Shown here piece after piece: positions 1 through 7,741 of a stretch of DNA of 64,000 nt. Each line of letters starts with the position of its first letter. The stretch's first letter is position 1. The stretch is from Sphingobacterium multivorum (GTDB taxonomy: Bacteria > Bacteroidota > Bacteroidia > Sphingobacteriales > Sphingobacteriaceae): the NCBI RefSeq assembly GCF_900457465.1, contig NZ_UAUU01000004.1, forward strand, positions 25,364 to 89,363. The letters run 5' to 3'. The notes beneath the pieces are model-generated. The model searched no databases. It was given only the letters and a program-made list of their open reading frames with translations, and was not told where the DNA came from. A program made the position numbers and the translations under genes.

Positions 1-178
1 TAACATCCAGATGATAGTATTGGATGTCGTAGCAGGTGCGTAATGGCGTCAGGTATCCGCGCAGTGAATCCGCTCTTGTGAATTCATTTTTTTCTTTCAT
101 CAGCTGCGCTGCCGATTGCTGTATACCTGCGGTCAATAGACCGCAGGTACCCAATGCATATAACAGTATTTTTTTCAT
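1..178 (-). CDS. M1 family aminopeptidase, N-terminal fragment (runs off window)
   Basis: Only the first 59 codons are inside the window. The start at 178 gives a signal peptide (MKKILLYALG... ending near SAAQ), so the enzyme is exported. The segment after it, DSLRGYLTPLRTCYDIQYYH, matches the beginning of the mature domain of Bacteroidota M1 zinc aminopeptidases, where an RGxLTPLRTCYD stretch opens the first beta-sandwich. The HExxH zinc site lies outside the window, so activity cannot be judged. The gene sits 22 bp beyond the stop of the DPP-IV-like gene on the same strand, suggesting a peptidase operon. The family assignment rests on a short but characteristic N-terminal motif. Confidence 0.72.
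   Translation of the reverse strand, partial: MKKILLYALGTCGLLTAGIQQSAAQLMKEKNEFTRADSLRGYLTPLRTCYDIQYYHLDV
124..149. repeat. Perfect 11-bp inverted repeat inside the M1 peptidase signal sequence
   Basis: TACCTGCGGTC and GACCGCAGGTA flank the 4-nt loop AATA. The repeat falls about 30-55 nt downstream of the M1 start codon, in codons for the signal peptide. In mRNA it would form a stable GC-rich hairpin early in the reading frame. Whether this is regulatory or chance is unknown. Confidence 0.6.
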
Positions 179-200
179 TTTTAAATAATAACGATTCAGT

Positions 201-2375
201 CTATCTTCCTCCCGGAGGACAATGTAATTTTAGATAGTTTGTAAATAATGTCCTTAAATGCTCATGTGTGCCCTGTCCCTCGCTAATTGAATGGCTGCGG
301 TTTGGATAAGACATCAGCTGGAACTGCACGTTATTTTTGATCAGTTCATTGATCAGGACTTCGGCATTTTGATAGTGCACATTGTCGTCTCCAGTTCCAT
401 GGATGTAGAGTAGGTTGCCTTTGATATTTTTTGCATATTTCAGTGGCGAGCCGTTTTCAAAGTCCGCCAGATTTTCTTGCGGAAGGCCCATATAGCGTTC
501 TTGGTATACATTGTCGTATAGTAACTGATTGGCTACCGCTGCAATGGCAATACCGGTTTTATAGATCTGCGGATATTGCCCCAATAGGTTAAGCGTACTC
601 GATCCGCCACCGCTCCAGCCCCAAACGGCCACGCGTGAATTGTCGACAAACGGCCATTTCAGTATTTCTTGCGTTGCTAAAGCCTGGTCGCGAATATTGA
701 GCTGTCCGATATTGCGGTAGATGCTTTTTCGCCAAGAGCTGCCTTTAGGAGCAGGCGTACCGCGATTATCCAACGAAATATAAATATAACCGTCCTGTGC
801 CATATTTCCTTTATATAGACTGTTATAACCTGCACCAAAATTGTCTATCACAGTTTGTGATGCGGGTTCGCCATAAACCATAAAGACAACAGGATACTTT
901 TTATTGGGATCGAAATCCAGTGGCTTTACCATCCAGCCATCTAATTCAATACCTTCGGTGGTTTTAACTTTAAAAAACTCCGCAATGCCGTCGCTGACTT
1001 TCTTTTCACGTTTCAGTTCAAAGTCGACGCGTATTTTGTGGGTCGGTAATTCAATAACGGCATTGTGCTGTAATGTTGTCCGGTTGCTAAAGTTGAAGAT
1101 GGCGATTTTACCGTCTTTTGAAATATCATAATCGCAGGTTCCTTCGTATGAGCCTGGTGTAAGTCGTTTTGGAACGCCACCTTTTGTAGATACGCTGTAG
1201 AGGTATTTTTGCGTCGCATTGCTTGGCGAGGCCGTAAAATAAATGGTTTCATTTTTCGGATCAAAAAAATCAAGATTGATCATATCATAATCGGCTTTCA
1301 TAACCAGCTTCTCATTTCCTGCTAGATCGATCTGGTAAATTTTGCGCCAGCCGTCCTTTTCAGATACCCAGATGAAGGCCTTGCCGCCTTGAACCCAGTC
1401 CCATCCGGAAGGATCGTTGTTGTTCCACCGTGCTTTGATATCAATCCACGAATCGCTTTGCTCCTGATGTATGTTCTGCGCTTTATTATCGGAGAGTGCA
1501 ACAGTGTAGATCTTGCTCTCATTCTGTTTTCTATTGAGTTGCTCCAGAATAAGTTGTTTGCTATCAAGGCACCACTCCATACGTGGGATGTAATGCTGGT
1601 TGGGATCTCCCGGGATATTGATCTGTGTGTTCTTGCTATTTGCAAGTTCATAAGTCCATATGGAGCAGGCACTCGGTGATTGTCCAACTTTAGGATACTC
1701 TACGGGAATGGTGTAGGAGTAGAGGCTATCGGTATTGTTGATCATTAGAAAATTGCGGATGTTGCGGGCGTCAAGTTTCCAATAAGCAAGGGAAGTGCCG
1801 TCCGGCGACCAACGGAAACCGTCTTTACAACCAAATTCTTCTTCGTATACCCAGTCGAAAGTACCATTGATTAAACGGTCTGTACCATCGTTAGTAACCG
1901 AAACAATGCTGCCATTGGCGAGATCCTCTAGGTAGATATTATGGTCAGCTTTGTTCACGTATGCTACTTTATCCGCTTGCGGGTTAAACTTCGCAAACAT
2001 CAGTTGCGAGGCTGGGAATTTCTTGCCTAGTTGCTGCAATTGATTGGTCTTCTTGTTGTAAACCCAATAATCACCGCGCGTATTCTCTCGCCATACTCTT
2101 TTGCTATTGGTATAGATCAAAATAAGCTCCTTATTTTTGGAGATGGAAAAATTTTCGACCTTTAAGGCCGCCGTCGCGCCTTTTGGAATAAGTAATTGTT
2201 GCGAAAGGAAGACTGTCCGCATGCCATTTAGCGGATTTACCGTTTCTATTCCCTTGTCGGAAAATTCATAATACTGGTCACCCTGATCTGTCCACAATCG
2301 CTGTGCAACAAGTAAATTTGGCGCATAAAAAACCAGTATAAGGATAATAAAGATTAACTGTTTAATTCTGTTCAT
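201..2375 (-). CDS. S9 family prolyl oligopeptidase, dipeptidyl-peptidase IV-like
   Basis: A 724-residue exported serine peptidase expected to release X-Pro dipeptides from peptide N-termini. Residues 1-24 form a signal peptide (IILILVFYAPNLLVAQ). The N-terminal beta-propeller carries the paired-glutamate segment YEEEFGCKDGFRWSPDG near residue 177, which in DPP-IV binds the substrate amino terminus. The C-terminal alpha/beta hydrolase domain has the nucleophile motif GWSGGGSS (Ser about 588), Asp in GTGDDNVHY (about 663) and His in NRSHSI (about 694), so the triad is complete. Length is usual for the family. It lies between the M1 and M24 peptidase genes on the same strand. The family is clear; the exact specificity is inferred from the double-Glu motif. 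Confidence 0.93.
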   Translation of the reverse strand: MNRIKQLIFIILILVFYAPNLLVAQRLWTDQGDQYYEFSDKGIETVNPLNGMRTVFLSQQLLIPKGATAALKVENFSISKNKELILIYTNSKRVWRENTRGDYWVYNKKTNQLQQLGKKFPASQLMFAKFNPQADKVAYVNKADHNIYLEDLANGSIVSVTNDGTDRLINGTFDWVYEEEFGCKDGFRWSPDGTSLAYWKLDARNIRNFLMINNTDSLYSYTIPVEYPKVGQSPSACSIWTYELANSKNTQINIPGDPNQHYIPRMEWCLDSKQLILEQLNRKQNESKIYTVALSDNKAQNIHQEQSDSWIDIKARWNNNDPSGWDWVQGGKAFIWVSEKDGWRKIYQIDLAGNEKLVMKADYDMINLDFFDPKNETIYFTASPSNATQKYLYSVSTKGGVPKRLTPGSYEGTCDYDISKDGKIAIFNFSNRTTLQHNAVIELPTHKIRVDFELKREKKVSDGIAEFFKVKTTEGIELDGWMVKPLDFDPNKKYPVVFMVYGEPASQTVIDNFGAGYNSLYKGNMAQDGYIYISLDNRGTPAPKGSSWRKSIYRNIGQLNIRDQALATQEILKWPFVDNSRVAVWGWSGGGSSTLNLLGQYPQIYKTGIAIAAVANQLLYDNVYQERYMGLPQENLADFENGSPLKYAKNIKGNLLYIHGTGDDNVHYQNAEVLINELIKNNVQFQLMSYPNRSHSISEGQGTHEHLRTLFTNYLKLHCPPGGR

Positions 2376-2448
2376 TTGTTTATCTGTTTTTTTTAAGAAT
2401 CCCCAAAAAAGATTTCAGTTCACTTTCAAGGTTTTATCACGAGTTTAT

Positions 2449-3837
2449 TTAGTCAATTGGATTGTCTTTAAGCTGATAGATTTCCTGGATTTCACGTTCA
2501 AGGTATTGTCCGAGACGTCGGTATCCATTCTGCTCGATCAAGTAATTGTCTTCAATACGAACCCCACCAAAATCAAGCTGTTTATTTAAGAAATCATAGT
2601 TGATAAATTCTTTGTGTAAATTTTGTTGCTCCCAAAGCTGCGTTAGTTCTGGAATAATATAGATGCCAGGTTCAACGGTTAGCACATTACCAGCTTCCAG
2701 TTTCTTACCGAGCCGCAGCGATTTAATGCCAAAAGTTTGGGTATCCTTTGGTTCTGCTTCGGTATATCCAACATATTGCTCGCCGAGATCTTCCATATCA
2801 TGTACATCGAGGCCGAGCATATGGCCGAGTCCACATTGGAAGAAAAGTGCATGGGCATGGTTCGCGACAGCATCTTGCGTATTCCCTTTCATAAATCCTG
2901 TTTGTATAAGTCCGTCTACAAGCGCTTCACAAGCTTTTAAATGAATTTCTTTAAAGTGGATTCCGGCAGTCAGGAGCTGCTCTGCCGTTTTAAACGCATG
3001 TAAAACAATCTGGTATATTTCCTCTTGTAACGCAGTGAAACGTTTTCCTACAGGAAAGGTTCTGGTCAAGTCTGACGCATAGCCCATAGCGGTTTCGACG
3101 CCCGAATCATTGAGAAGCAGATCACCTGCATAAAGTTGGTGAAATTGCATATGATTGTGTAGGATTTCACCACGTTTTGTAACTATCGGTGGATAGGAGA
3201 AGGAGGTACCCTGATCTTGCGCAAAATGCTGCATGGCATTACTGATCTGATATTCGTAACAATCAGGTTTTGTCATACGCATAGCGATACGATGCATCTC
3301 AACGGCAATATCTACCGCTTTCTCCAGTTCGAGGATTTCTTCTGCCGATTTAATGCTTCTTTGTGCGACGACTGCTTTAATCAAAGCCACAGAGGGGGTG
3401 AGCTGATTTGCAGTACGGCCGGTTAGCTGCTCAAGTAATAATTTATTATGCGACTGATAAGGAGGAAGATAGTGAATATCCTCCTGTTTTCCTTTGCTAA
3501 GGTAGTCGAAAAGTTGATTGAAAGGCAGGATTTTGTCGATACCCGACAGGTCTGCCTTTTCAGCTAAAGTTTGCTGTTGACCCATCCACACAATATCATC
3601 GATTGTCATTTCGTCGCCAAATAATATGGTCTCGTTTTTTTCAGCATCCAATACGGCCGCCAAACATGGACTTTTGATACCTATATAATATAAAAAGCTG
3701 CTGTCCTGACGAAATGGATAGGTATTGTGCTCAAAATTGATCGGATTTTCAATGTTACCTAGCAAAAGAATTTTGCCAGTTGTGAACTTTGATAACAGAT
3801 TATTTCGGCGATTAAGATATACTTCTTTTTTGAACAT
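2449..3837 (-). CDS. pepP: Xaa-Pro aminopeptidase (M24B, aminopeptidase P)
   Basis: A 462-residue cytoplasmic metallopeptidase (no signal peptide) that removes an N-terminal residue preceding proline. The first 130 residues form an aminopeptidase P N-terminal domain (GNIENPINFEHNTYPFRQDSSFLYY). The pita-bread catalytic domain keeps the dinuclear metal ligands: Asp about 245 and 256 in NDSGVETAMGYASDLTRTF, His about 339 in GLGHMLGLDVHD, Glu about 388 in VEPGIY and Glu about 428 in RIEDNYL. The start at 3837 is the only one that keeps the N-terminal domain. With the neighbouring DPP-IV-like enzyme it makes a proline-peptide degradation pair, one exported and one cytoplasmic. The gap to the S9 gene is 73 bp. 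Confidence 0.92.
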   Translation of the reverse strand: MFKKEVYLNRRNNLLSKFTTGKILLLGNIENPINFEHNTYPFRQDSSFLYYIGIKSPCLAAVLDAEKNETILFGDEMTIDDIVWMGQQQTLAEKADLSGIDKILPFNQLFDYLSKGKQEDIHYLPPYQSHNKLLLEQLTGRTANQLTPSVALIKAVVAQRSIKSAEEILELEKAVDIAVEMHRIAMRMTKPDCYEYQISNAMQHFAQDQGTSFSYPPIVTKRGEILHNHMQFHQLYAGDLLLNDSGVETAMGYASDLTRTFPVGKRFTALQEEIYQIVLHAFKTAEQLLTAGIHFKEIHLKACEALVDGLIQTGFMKGNTQDAVANHAHALFFQCGLGHMLGLDVHDMEDLGEQYVGYTEAEPKDTQTFGIKSLRLGKKLEAGNVLTVEPGIYIIPELTQLWEQQNLHKEFINYDFLNKQLDFGGVRIEDNYLIEQNGYRRLGQYLEREIQEIYQLKDNPID

Positions 3838-4088
3838 AAGTTTTGGGAATTATTTGAAGTTGGATTGTCTAATTAGGTGCCTATTGTGTAGTACGAATAT
3901 CGTAAAATTTATGCGCTTCAAAATGATTTATTTAAAAGGTCTTTCTTTAATGTGTAGTGTTTGTTCTTGTTACAAATGATATGTTCTCCGTTTTTTATAC
4001 TAAAAAGTGCTAAAAACGAAATTTAATAAAGTTCAATCTTTCTATTGAATAATAATTATCACAATTTATCAAAGTCTAATTGTATTTT

Positions 4089-4118
4089 AACCCATTTTTC
4101 CAATATAAATGGGTTTTT
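4089..4118 (+). terminator. Weak hairpin with T run upstream of the AraC gene
   Basis: AACCCATTT (4089-4097) pairs with AAATGGGTT (4107-4115) across a 9-nt loop, and the T run covers 4114-4118. No plus-strand gene lies upstream, so this could be an attenuator in a long AraC leader, the end of an unseen short RNA, or chance in AT-rich DNA. Confidence 0.3.
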
Positions 4119-4175
4119 ATTGTCAATTCGTTGTTTTGTGTGTGGTATTATTAGAGGATTATTAAATATTGTCGA

Positions 4176-4196
4176 ATACTAAACATATTTTAGTAT
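4176..4196. promoter_or_regulatory. Perfect 8-bp inverted repeat upstream of the AraC regulator
   Basis: ATACTAAA (4176-4183), spacer CATAT, TTTAGTAT (4189-4196). It lies about 95 bp before the AraC start codon. A palindrome here could be an autoregulatory operator, but AraC proteins more often bind direct repeats, so this is tentative. Confidence 0.35.
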
Positions 4197-4290
4197 AGTA
4201 TTTTTATGTTTTATTTCCAAGTCGTGTTGTTGCTTTGGAGTTGTTATATTTATGTTACTAAACAGTAAACATAAAACTAAACAAACCTAT

Positions 4291-5175
4291 ATGAAAACGC
4301 TCCAATTTAATGTGCCGACCATGCGAGGACAGAGTCTAACAATTCAAGAAGATATATTGGAAACTTTTTATCCTCATTTCCATCGACATCAAGAAGCTCA
4401 ATTAATGTGGATAAAAAAAGGTAAGGGAGTTTTGATTGTGGAAGACACCTTACATCCTTTTAAGGAAAATGATATTTTCTTTTTGGGAGCGAATCAACCA
4501 CATGTATTTAAGTCTGCCTCCCAGGACGGATTCTCGAATGAATCTCGCTCCGTTTCCATTTTTTTCGATCCAAATGGAAGGCTTAAATCGCTTTTTTCCC
4601 TGGAGGAATTTGAATCGTTGAATCAGTTTATTTATAACAACTCAAGAGGGTTTAAGGTTCCCGATTCATATTTTCCCCAAATAGCAGAACGGGTCTGTTT
4701 ATTAAAATCTGCAGACCAAATGGATAAACTGATGCATTTCTTCTATCTATTGTGGTCTTTAGCAAATATATCCCGTGAAGCAGAAGCGCTTTGTAATGAA
4801 AGGGTAGAAGTGGTTTTTGATAATATACAAGGACCGAATCGCATAAATTTTATCTGTAATTATATTAAAGAACATTATAGGGACGAAATTACCTTAGAGG
4901 ATGTTGCTGATCATGCTAATCTTACTCCACAGGCATTTTGCCGTTATTTTAAAAAGCATTGCGGTGTTACCTTTGTCACCTACCTCAATAGAATAAGAGT
5001 CAAGGAAGTATGTAACCAGTTAAATGAAGATCACTTAGACAGTGTTTCATTTATTGCCTATAACTGCGGATTTAATAGCATAACCAATTTTAATCGGGTT
5101 TTTAAACAAATCGTAGGCTGCAATCCGAAAGAATATGTGCAGCAATATAAACAAACGCTTTACTCTGTGATTTAG
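4291..5175 (+). CDS. AraC family transcriptional regulator with cupin sensor domain
   Basis: A 294-residue regulator. The N-terminal half is a cupin-type ligand pocket (FYPHFHRHQEAQLMWIKKGK, then a GANQPHVF segment). The C-terminal 100 residues are an AraC double helix-turn-helix (ITLEDVADHANLTPQAFCRY, then SVSFIAYNCGFNSITNFNRV and NPKEYVQQY). I chose the ATG at 4291 (MKTLQFNVPTMRG) because family members begin there; an in-frame ATG at 4252 would add 13 lysine- and asparagine-rich residues of no obvious function. The gene stands alone: pepP is divergent upstream, and a strong terminator follows at 5268. Cupin-AraC proteins often control sugar catabolism, but no target is evident nearby. Confidence 0.88.
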   Translation: MKTLQFNVPTMRGQSLTIQEDILETFYPHFHRHQEAQLMWIKKGKGVLIVEDTLHPFKENDIFFLGANQPHVFKSASQDGFSNESRSVSIFFDPNGRLKSLFSLEEFESLNQFIYNNSRGFKVPDSYFPQIAERVCLLKSADQMDKLMHFFYLLWSLANISREAEALCNERVEVVFDNIQGPNRINFICNYIKEHYRDEITLEDVADHANLTPQAFCRYFKKHCGVTFVTYLNRIRVKEVCNQLNEDHLDSVSFIAYNCGFNSITNFNRVFKQIVGCNPKEYVQQYKQTLYSVI

Positions 5176-5267
5176 AATACAGTACCGAAATCAAGATTTA
5201 GGCTTGCCGCTAAAGTACAACAAGGCAACTATCGATTTAAAACTCGTAAAATGAAAGAACAGGTTTG

Positions 5268-5302
5268 CAGTGAGGCAACTTCCGTTGCCTCGCTGTTTTT
5301 TA
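5268..5302 (+). terminator. Rho-independent terminator of the AraC gene
   Basis: CAGTGAGGCAA (5268-5278) pairs with TTGCCTCGCTG (5285-5295) around a 6-nt loop, with one mismatch in the arm, followed directly by six T residues. It is placed about 90 bp after the AraC stop codon on the same strand. Confidence 0.75.
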
Positions 5303-5461
5303 TAGCCTTTAAATAGCATCCTTTAATTGCTATTTTACCACATTTTAAATTCCAATGTACGTGTAAGACAGTTAGAATGTTCTCTCTTATCTTTTTTCGT
5401 CTTAATTTTTTTCGAATCAACTGTGGATCAAGTAGGAATTATATTATAGTTTTAGATAGTG

Positions 5462-5574
5462 CTTGTTCAGTGCTCGTTCAGTGTTTGTTCAGTGCTCGTT
5501 CAGTGATGACTCAGTGGAAACTGAATAACGAGTGACGAATCACTGTCTAAAAATTGATTGAAAATTGTGATTAG
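5462..5574. repeat. Dispersed repeat, copy 1: five tandem 11-bp units plus conserved tail
   Basis: Five contiguous 11-bp units occupy 5462-5516: CTTGTTCAGTG, CTCGTTCAGTG, TTTGTTCAGTG, CTCGTTCAGTG, ATGACTCAGTG. A tail of about 58 nt (5517-5574) follows and aligns without gaps to the tail of the second copy at 61840 (41 of 58 positions by my count), including the shared block ACTGTCTAAA. The tail also holds a small hairpin AGTGA-CGAA-TCACT (5531-5544). No gene overlaps it. The 11-bp period is close to one DNA turn, which would put each CAGTG on the same face of the helix. Function unknown. Confidence 0.7.
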
Positions 5575-5707
5575 CTATAAGTTGATATGCAGATGTGATG
5601 CTAATTCTATACCCATTCGACTCCTGGAAATAAACCTAAAGACCTTCAAACAGGAATAACGATTCAAAAAAGCAGATCTATACGTGCAATTGATGAAAAA
5701 AATAGGC

Positions 5708-5775
5708 AAAAAAAAAGGTTTTCAAACGGGGAGAATGAAAACCTTAAATAACCAATTATAAACCTAAATTATGAT
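5708..5775 (-). ncRNA. Predicted small RNA, copy 1 (about 68 nt, own promoter and terminator)
   Basis: Read on the minus strand, a transcript starting near 5775 would begin ATCATAATTTAGG, run through an AU-rich stretch containing ATAATTGGTTATT, and end in a hairpin. In that hairpin AAGGTTTTC (5737-5745 on this strand) pairs with GAAAACCTT (5715-5723) around the C-rich loop ATTCTCCCCGTTT, followed by a run of nine T (5716-5708). That is a rho-independent terminator. A TATCTTTG promoter box lies 4 nt upstream of the conserved block. The same 68 nt recur at 55042-55109 with one difference, while flanking DNA differs, so the transcribed part is what is conserved. There is no coding frame of note. 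The C-rich loop could pair with G-rich mRNA leaders; this is inference. It lies just downstream of the ketosynthase gene on the same strand. Confidence 0.6.
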
Positions 5776-5779
5776 ACTA

Positions 5780-5810
5780 CAAAGATAGTGTGTTTTTTAC
5801 ACTTTGTCAA
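5780..5810 (-). promoter_or_regulatory. Bacteroidota-type promoter for small RNA copy 1
   Basis: On the minus strand TTG (5808-5810), a 20-nt spacer and TATCTTTG (5780-5787) fit the Bacteroidota consensus TTTG/TTG, about 20, TAnnTTTG. The start of transcription would fall at about 5773-5776, where the block shared with the second small RNA copy begins. Confidence 0.6.
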
Positions 5811-5827
5811 GAATTATTTCAAAAAAA

Positions 5828-7066
5828 TTAAATCTTTTTGAAGACGATACTCGAATTGTGTCCTCCAAAGCCAAATGCATTGCTCATTGCGGTCTGAACT
5901 GTTTTTTCATGCGGTTGATTGATGACAATCTGAACTCCTTCGGGAATATCGGGATCGATATTTTCGATATTAATAGTTGCAGGAATTACATTATTGTTGA
6001 TGGATTTTATGGCAATGATTGCTTCGATAGCGCCAGCCGCCCCAAGTAAATGTCCTGTCATCGATTTGGTGGAACTGACCCATAGATTATTTGGGCTTCC
6101 AAAAGCCCGTTGCACGGCCTTAAGTTCGGCGATATCACCCACTGGTGTGGAAGTCGCATGGAGATTCAAATAGTCGAGCTGGCTGATATCGATTTTTGCT
6201 TCTTCCAGCGCCAATGACATGGCTTTGGCTGCCGCTATCCCTTCGGGATGGGGCGAGGTCATATGGTAAGCATCTGCGGTCATTGAAGCCCCAACAAGCT
6301 CTGCGTAAATTTTTGCGCCTCTTTGCTTGGCATGTTCATATTCTTCCAAGATGAGTGCTCCGGCTCCTTCACCCATGACAAAACCGTCACGATCGCGGTC
6401 AAAGGGTCTACTCGCAGTCTGTGGACTATCATGCCGGCTCGACATGGCTTTCATTGCAGAAAAGCCGCCAACTGATGCCGGTGTGATGGGGGCTTCTGAA
6501 CCGCCACTGATGAAGACTTTGGCTTTGCCGAGCCTAATGTAATTAAAGGCGTCCATAAAGGCCGTATTGGATGTGGCACAAGCTGATACGGTGGTGTAAT
6601 TGATTCCTTTTAAGCCATACTTCATTGAAATCATGCCTGAAGCCATATTCACAATAAGTCTAGGAACAAAGAAAGGACTGAATCTCGGTTTATAATCTCC
6701 CGTTACGTAAGCCTCAACTTCGTTTTCGAAAGTTTCCATTCCACCCTGACCAACACCCCAGATCACACCGATATCAAATGGATCCATGGTATCGAGATCT
6801 AGTCCCGAATCTTCCATCGCCTGCGCTGCACTGTACAAAGCATATTGCGTAAAGAGATCACTTCGTTTAATCTCATTTCTATCTAAGTATTTTTCGGGTT
6901 GAAAATGCTTAATTTCACTTGCAATCTGTGTTCGAAACAACGAGGCATCAAAACGGCTAATAAGCGTTGTATGGTTCTCGCCCCGTAAAATGTTGTCCCA
7001 AAATATGTCTATATTTTCTCCCAGCGGGTTAATCGTTCCCATGCCAGTTATTACTACTCTTTTCAT
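5828..7066 (-). CDS. Beta-ketoacyl-ACP synthase II family protein (FabF-like)
   Basis: A 412-residue cytoplasmic condensing enzyme that elongates an acyl-ACP with malonyl-ACP. The Cys-His-His set is intact: Cys about 164 in SACATSNTAF, His about 303 in LNLHATSTPVGD and His about 339 in KSMTGHLLGAAG. The C-terminal NAFGFGGHNSSIVF loop is also typical. Length is normal for KAS II. It follows a TetR gene on the same strand, with a perfect palindrome between them that fits a TetR operator. A ketosynthase under its own TetR control, without acpP or other fab genes beside it, suggests a dedicated role (membrane lipid adjustment or a specialised lipid) rather than the housekeeping fabF. That role is inferred; the enzyme family is certain. 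Confidence 0.92.
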   Translation of the reverse strand: MKRVVITGMGTINPLGENIDIFWDNILRGENHTTLISRFDASLFRTQIASEIKHFQPEKYLDRNEIKRSDLFTQYALYSAAQAMEDSGLDLDTMDPFDIGVIWGVGQGGMETFENEVEAYVTGDYKPRFSPFFVPRLIVNMASGMISMKYGLKGINYTTVSACATSNTAFMDAFNYIRLGKAKVFISGGSEAPITPASVGGFSAMKAMSSRHDSPQTASRPFDRDRDGFVMGEGAGALILEEYEHAKQRGAKIYAELVGASMTADAYHMTSPHPEGIAAAKAMSLALEEAKIDISQLDYLNLHATSTPVGDIAELKAVQRAFGSPNNLWVSSTKSMTGHLLGAAGAIEAIIAIKSINNNVIPATINIENIDPDIPEGVQIVINQPHEKTVQTAMSNAFGFGGHNSSIVFKKI

Positions 7067-7094
7067 CTCTTTTTTTTGATATAAATGTATTAAT

Positions 7095-7108
7095 ATACCA
7101 ATTGGTAT
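7095..7108. promoter_or_regulatory. Palindromic operator upstream of the FabF-like gene
   Basis: ATACCAATTGGTAT is a perfect 14-bp palindrome 29 bp before the ketosynthase start and 19 bp after the TetR stop. A related 14-mer (11 of 14 identical) overlaps the TetR promoter at 7754-7767. The pairing suggests both are bound by the TetR-family protein encoded here. Confidence 0.6.
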
Positions 7109-7126
7109 TTGTTTTTGTAAAAAAAA

Positions 7127-7720
7127 TTACGCCTTGATCTCCCGATCCACCATATCCTTCATTTTATCCAATACAATGGCAAGATCTTTTGCTCGGCCGG
7201 AAATCTTGGAAAGCAGGATTCCGCCTTCAACCATAGCCATAAACGTAATAGCATAATTTTCGGTAGAAATATGCTGTTTAAATTCGCCGCTGGCAACTCC
7301 TTCTTCAAGGATTAGAATTAACTGTTGTCTCCATAGGTCAAAAGAGCGTTTGACTTTAGGTGTTAGAAAAGACAGCGAGTCATCGGCCTCTACAGCCGCG
7401 TTCATCATAGGACAGCCTCCTGAAGCTGCGATATTTTTGAAATTTTCCTTGTAGAAATCTAGAAAAGACAAGAGTTTTTTTAACGCTGTTTTTTGCTGTA
7501 TAATCTGCTGATTAACGGCTTCGGCGATTTTTTTGCTCTGATAGGTATACACATGAGTAGCCAGGTCATCTTTGTCCTTGAAATTACCATAGATACTTCC
7601 TTTTGTTAATCCTGTCGCTGTCGTGATGTCCGAGAGCGAAGTCGCAAAATAGCCTTTCTTATTAAAAATGGGCGCAGTTTTTTCAATGATATATTGCCGT
7701 GTCTGTTCTGCTTTTGACAT
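7127..7720 (-). CDS. TetR/AcrR family transcriptional regulator
   Basis: A 197-residue repressor. Residues 1-60 hold the TetR helix-turn-helix (TRQYIIEKTAPIFNKKGYFA, then LSDITTATGLTKGSIYGNFK). The rest is an all-helical ligand and dimerisation domain, with GGCPMMNAAVEADD in mid-protein, a pattern seen in LmrA/YxaF-like members. It is transcribed toward the FabF-like gene 60 bp downstream. Operator-like palindromes precede both genes, so the simplest model is a repressor of itself and the ketosynthase, with an unknown lipophilic ligand. Confidence 0.9.
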   Translation of the reverse strand: MSKAEQTRQYIIEKTAPIFNKKGYFATSLSDITTATGLTKGSIYGNFKDKDDLATHVYTYQSKKIAEAVNQQIIQQKTALKKLLSFLDFYKENFKNIAASGGCPMMNAAVEADDSLSFLTPKVKRSFDLWRQQLILILEEGVASGEFKQHISTENYAITFMAMVEGGILLSKISGRAKDLAIVLDKMKDMVDREIKA

Positions 7721-7741
7721 GTTATTCCTGTTCTTTTAATG

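Larger units (their letters stand above)
3838..4290. other. AT-rich divergent intergenic region
   Basis: About 450 bases separate the pepP start (minus) from the chosen AraC start (plus). The region is very AT-rich with no credible coding frame. It holds a weak plus-strand hairpin with a T run (4089-4118) and a perfect 8-bp inverted repeat (4176-4196), listed separately. I see no exact TAnnTTTG promoter box for either gene. Confidence 0.5.

Noticed and set aside
5462..5516. The 11-bp tandem array as a CRISPR array
   Set aside because: Units are directly contiguous with no unique spacers, are far too short for CRISPR repeats, and no cas gene is nearby.
5769..5790. Five-codon ORFs (MILQR, MMQQI) on the plus strand of the two small RNA copies as leader peptides
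   Set aside because: The apparent start and stop coincide with the complement of the minus-strand RNA start and -7 box, which explains the conservation better; no plus-strand promoter is seen.
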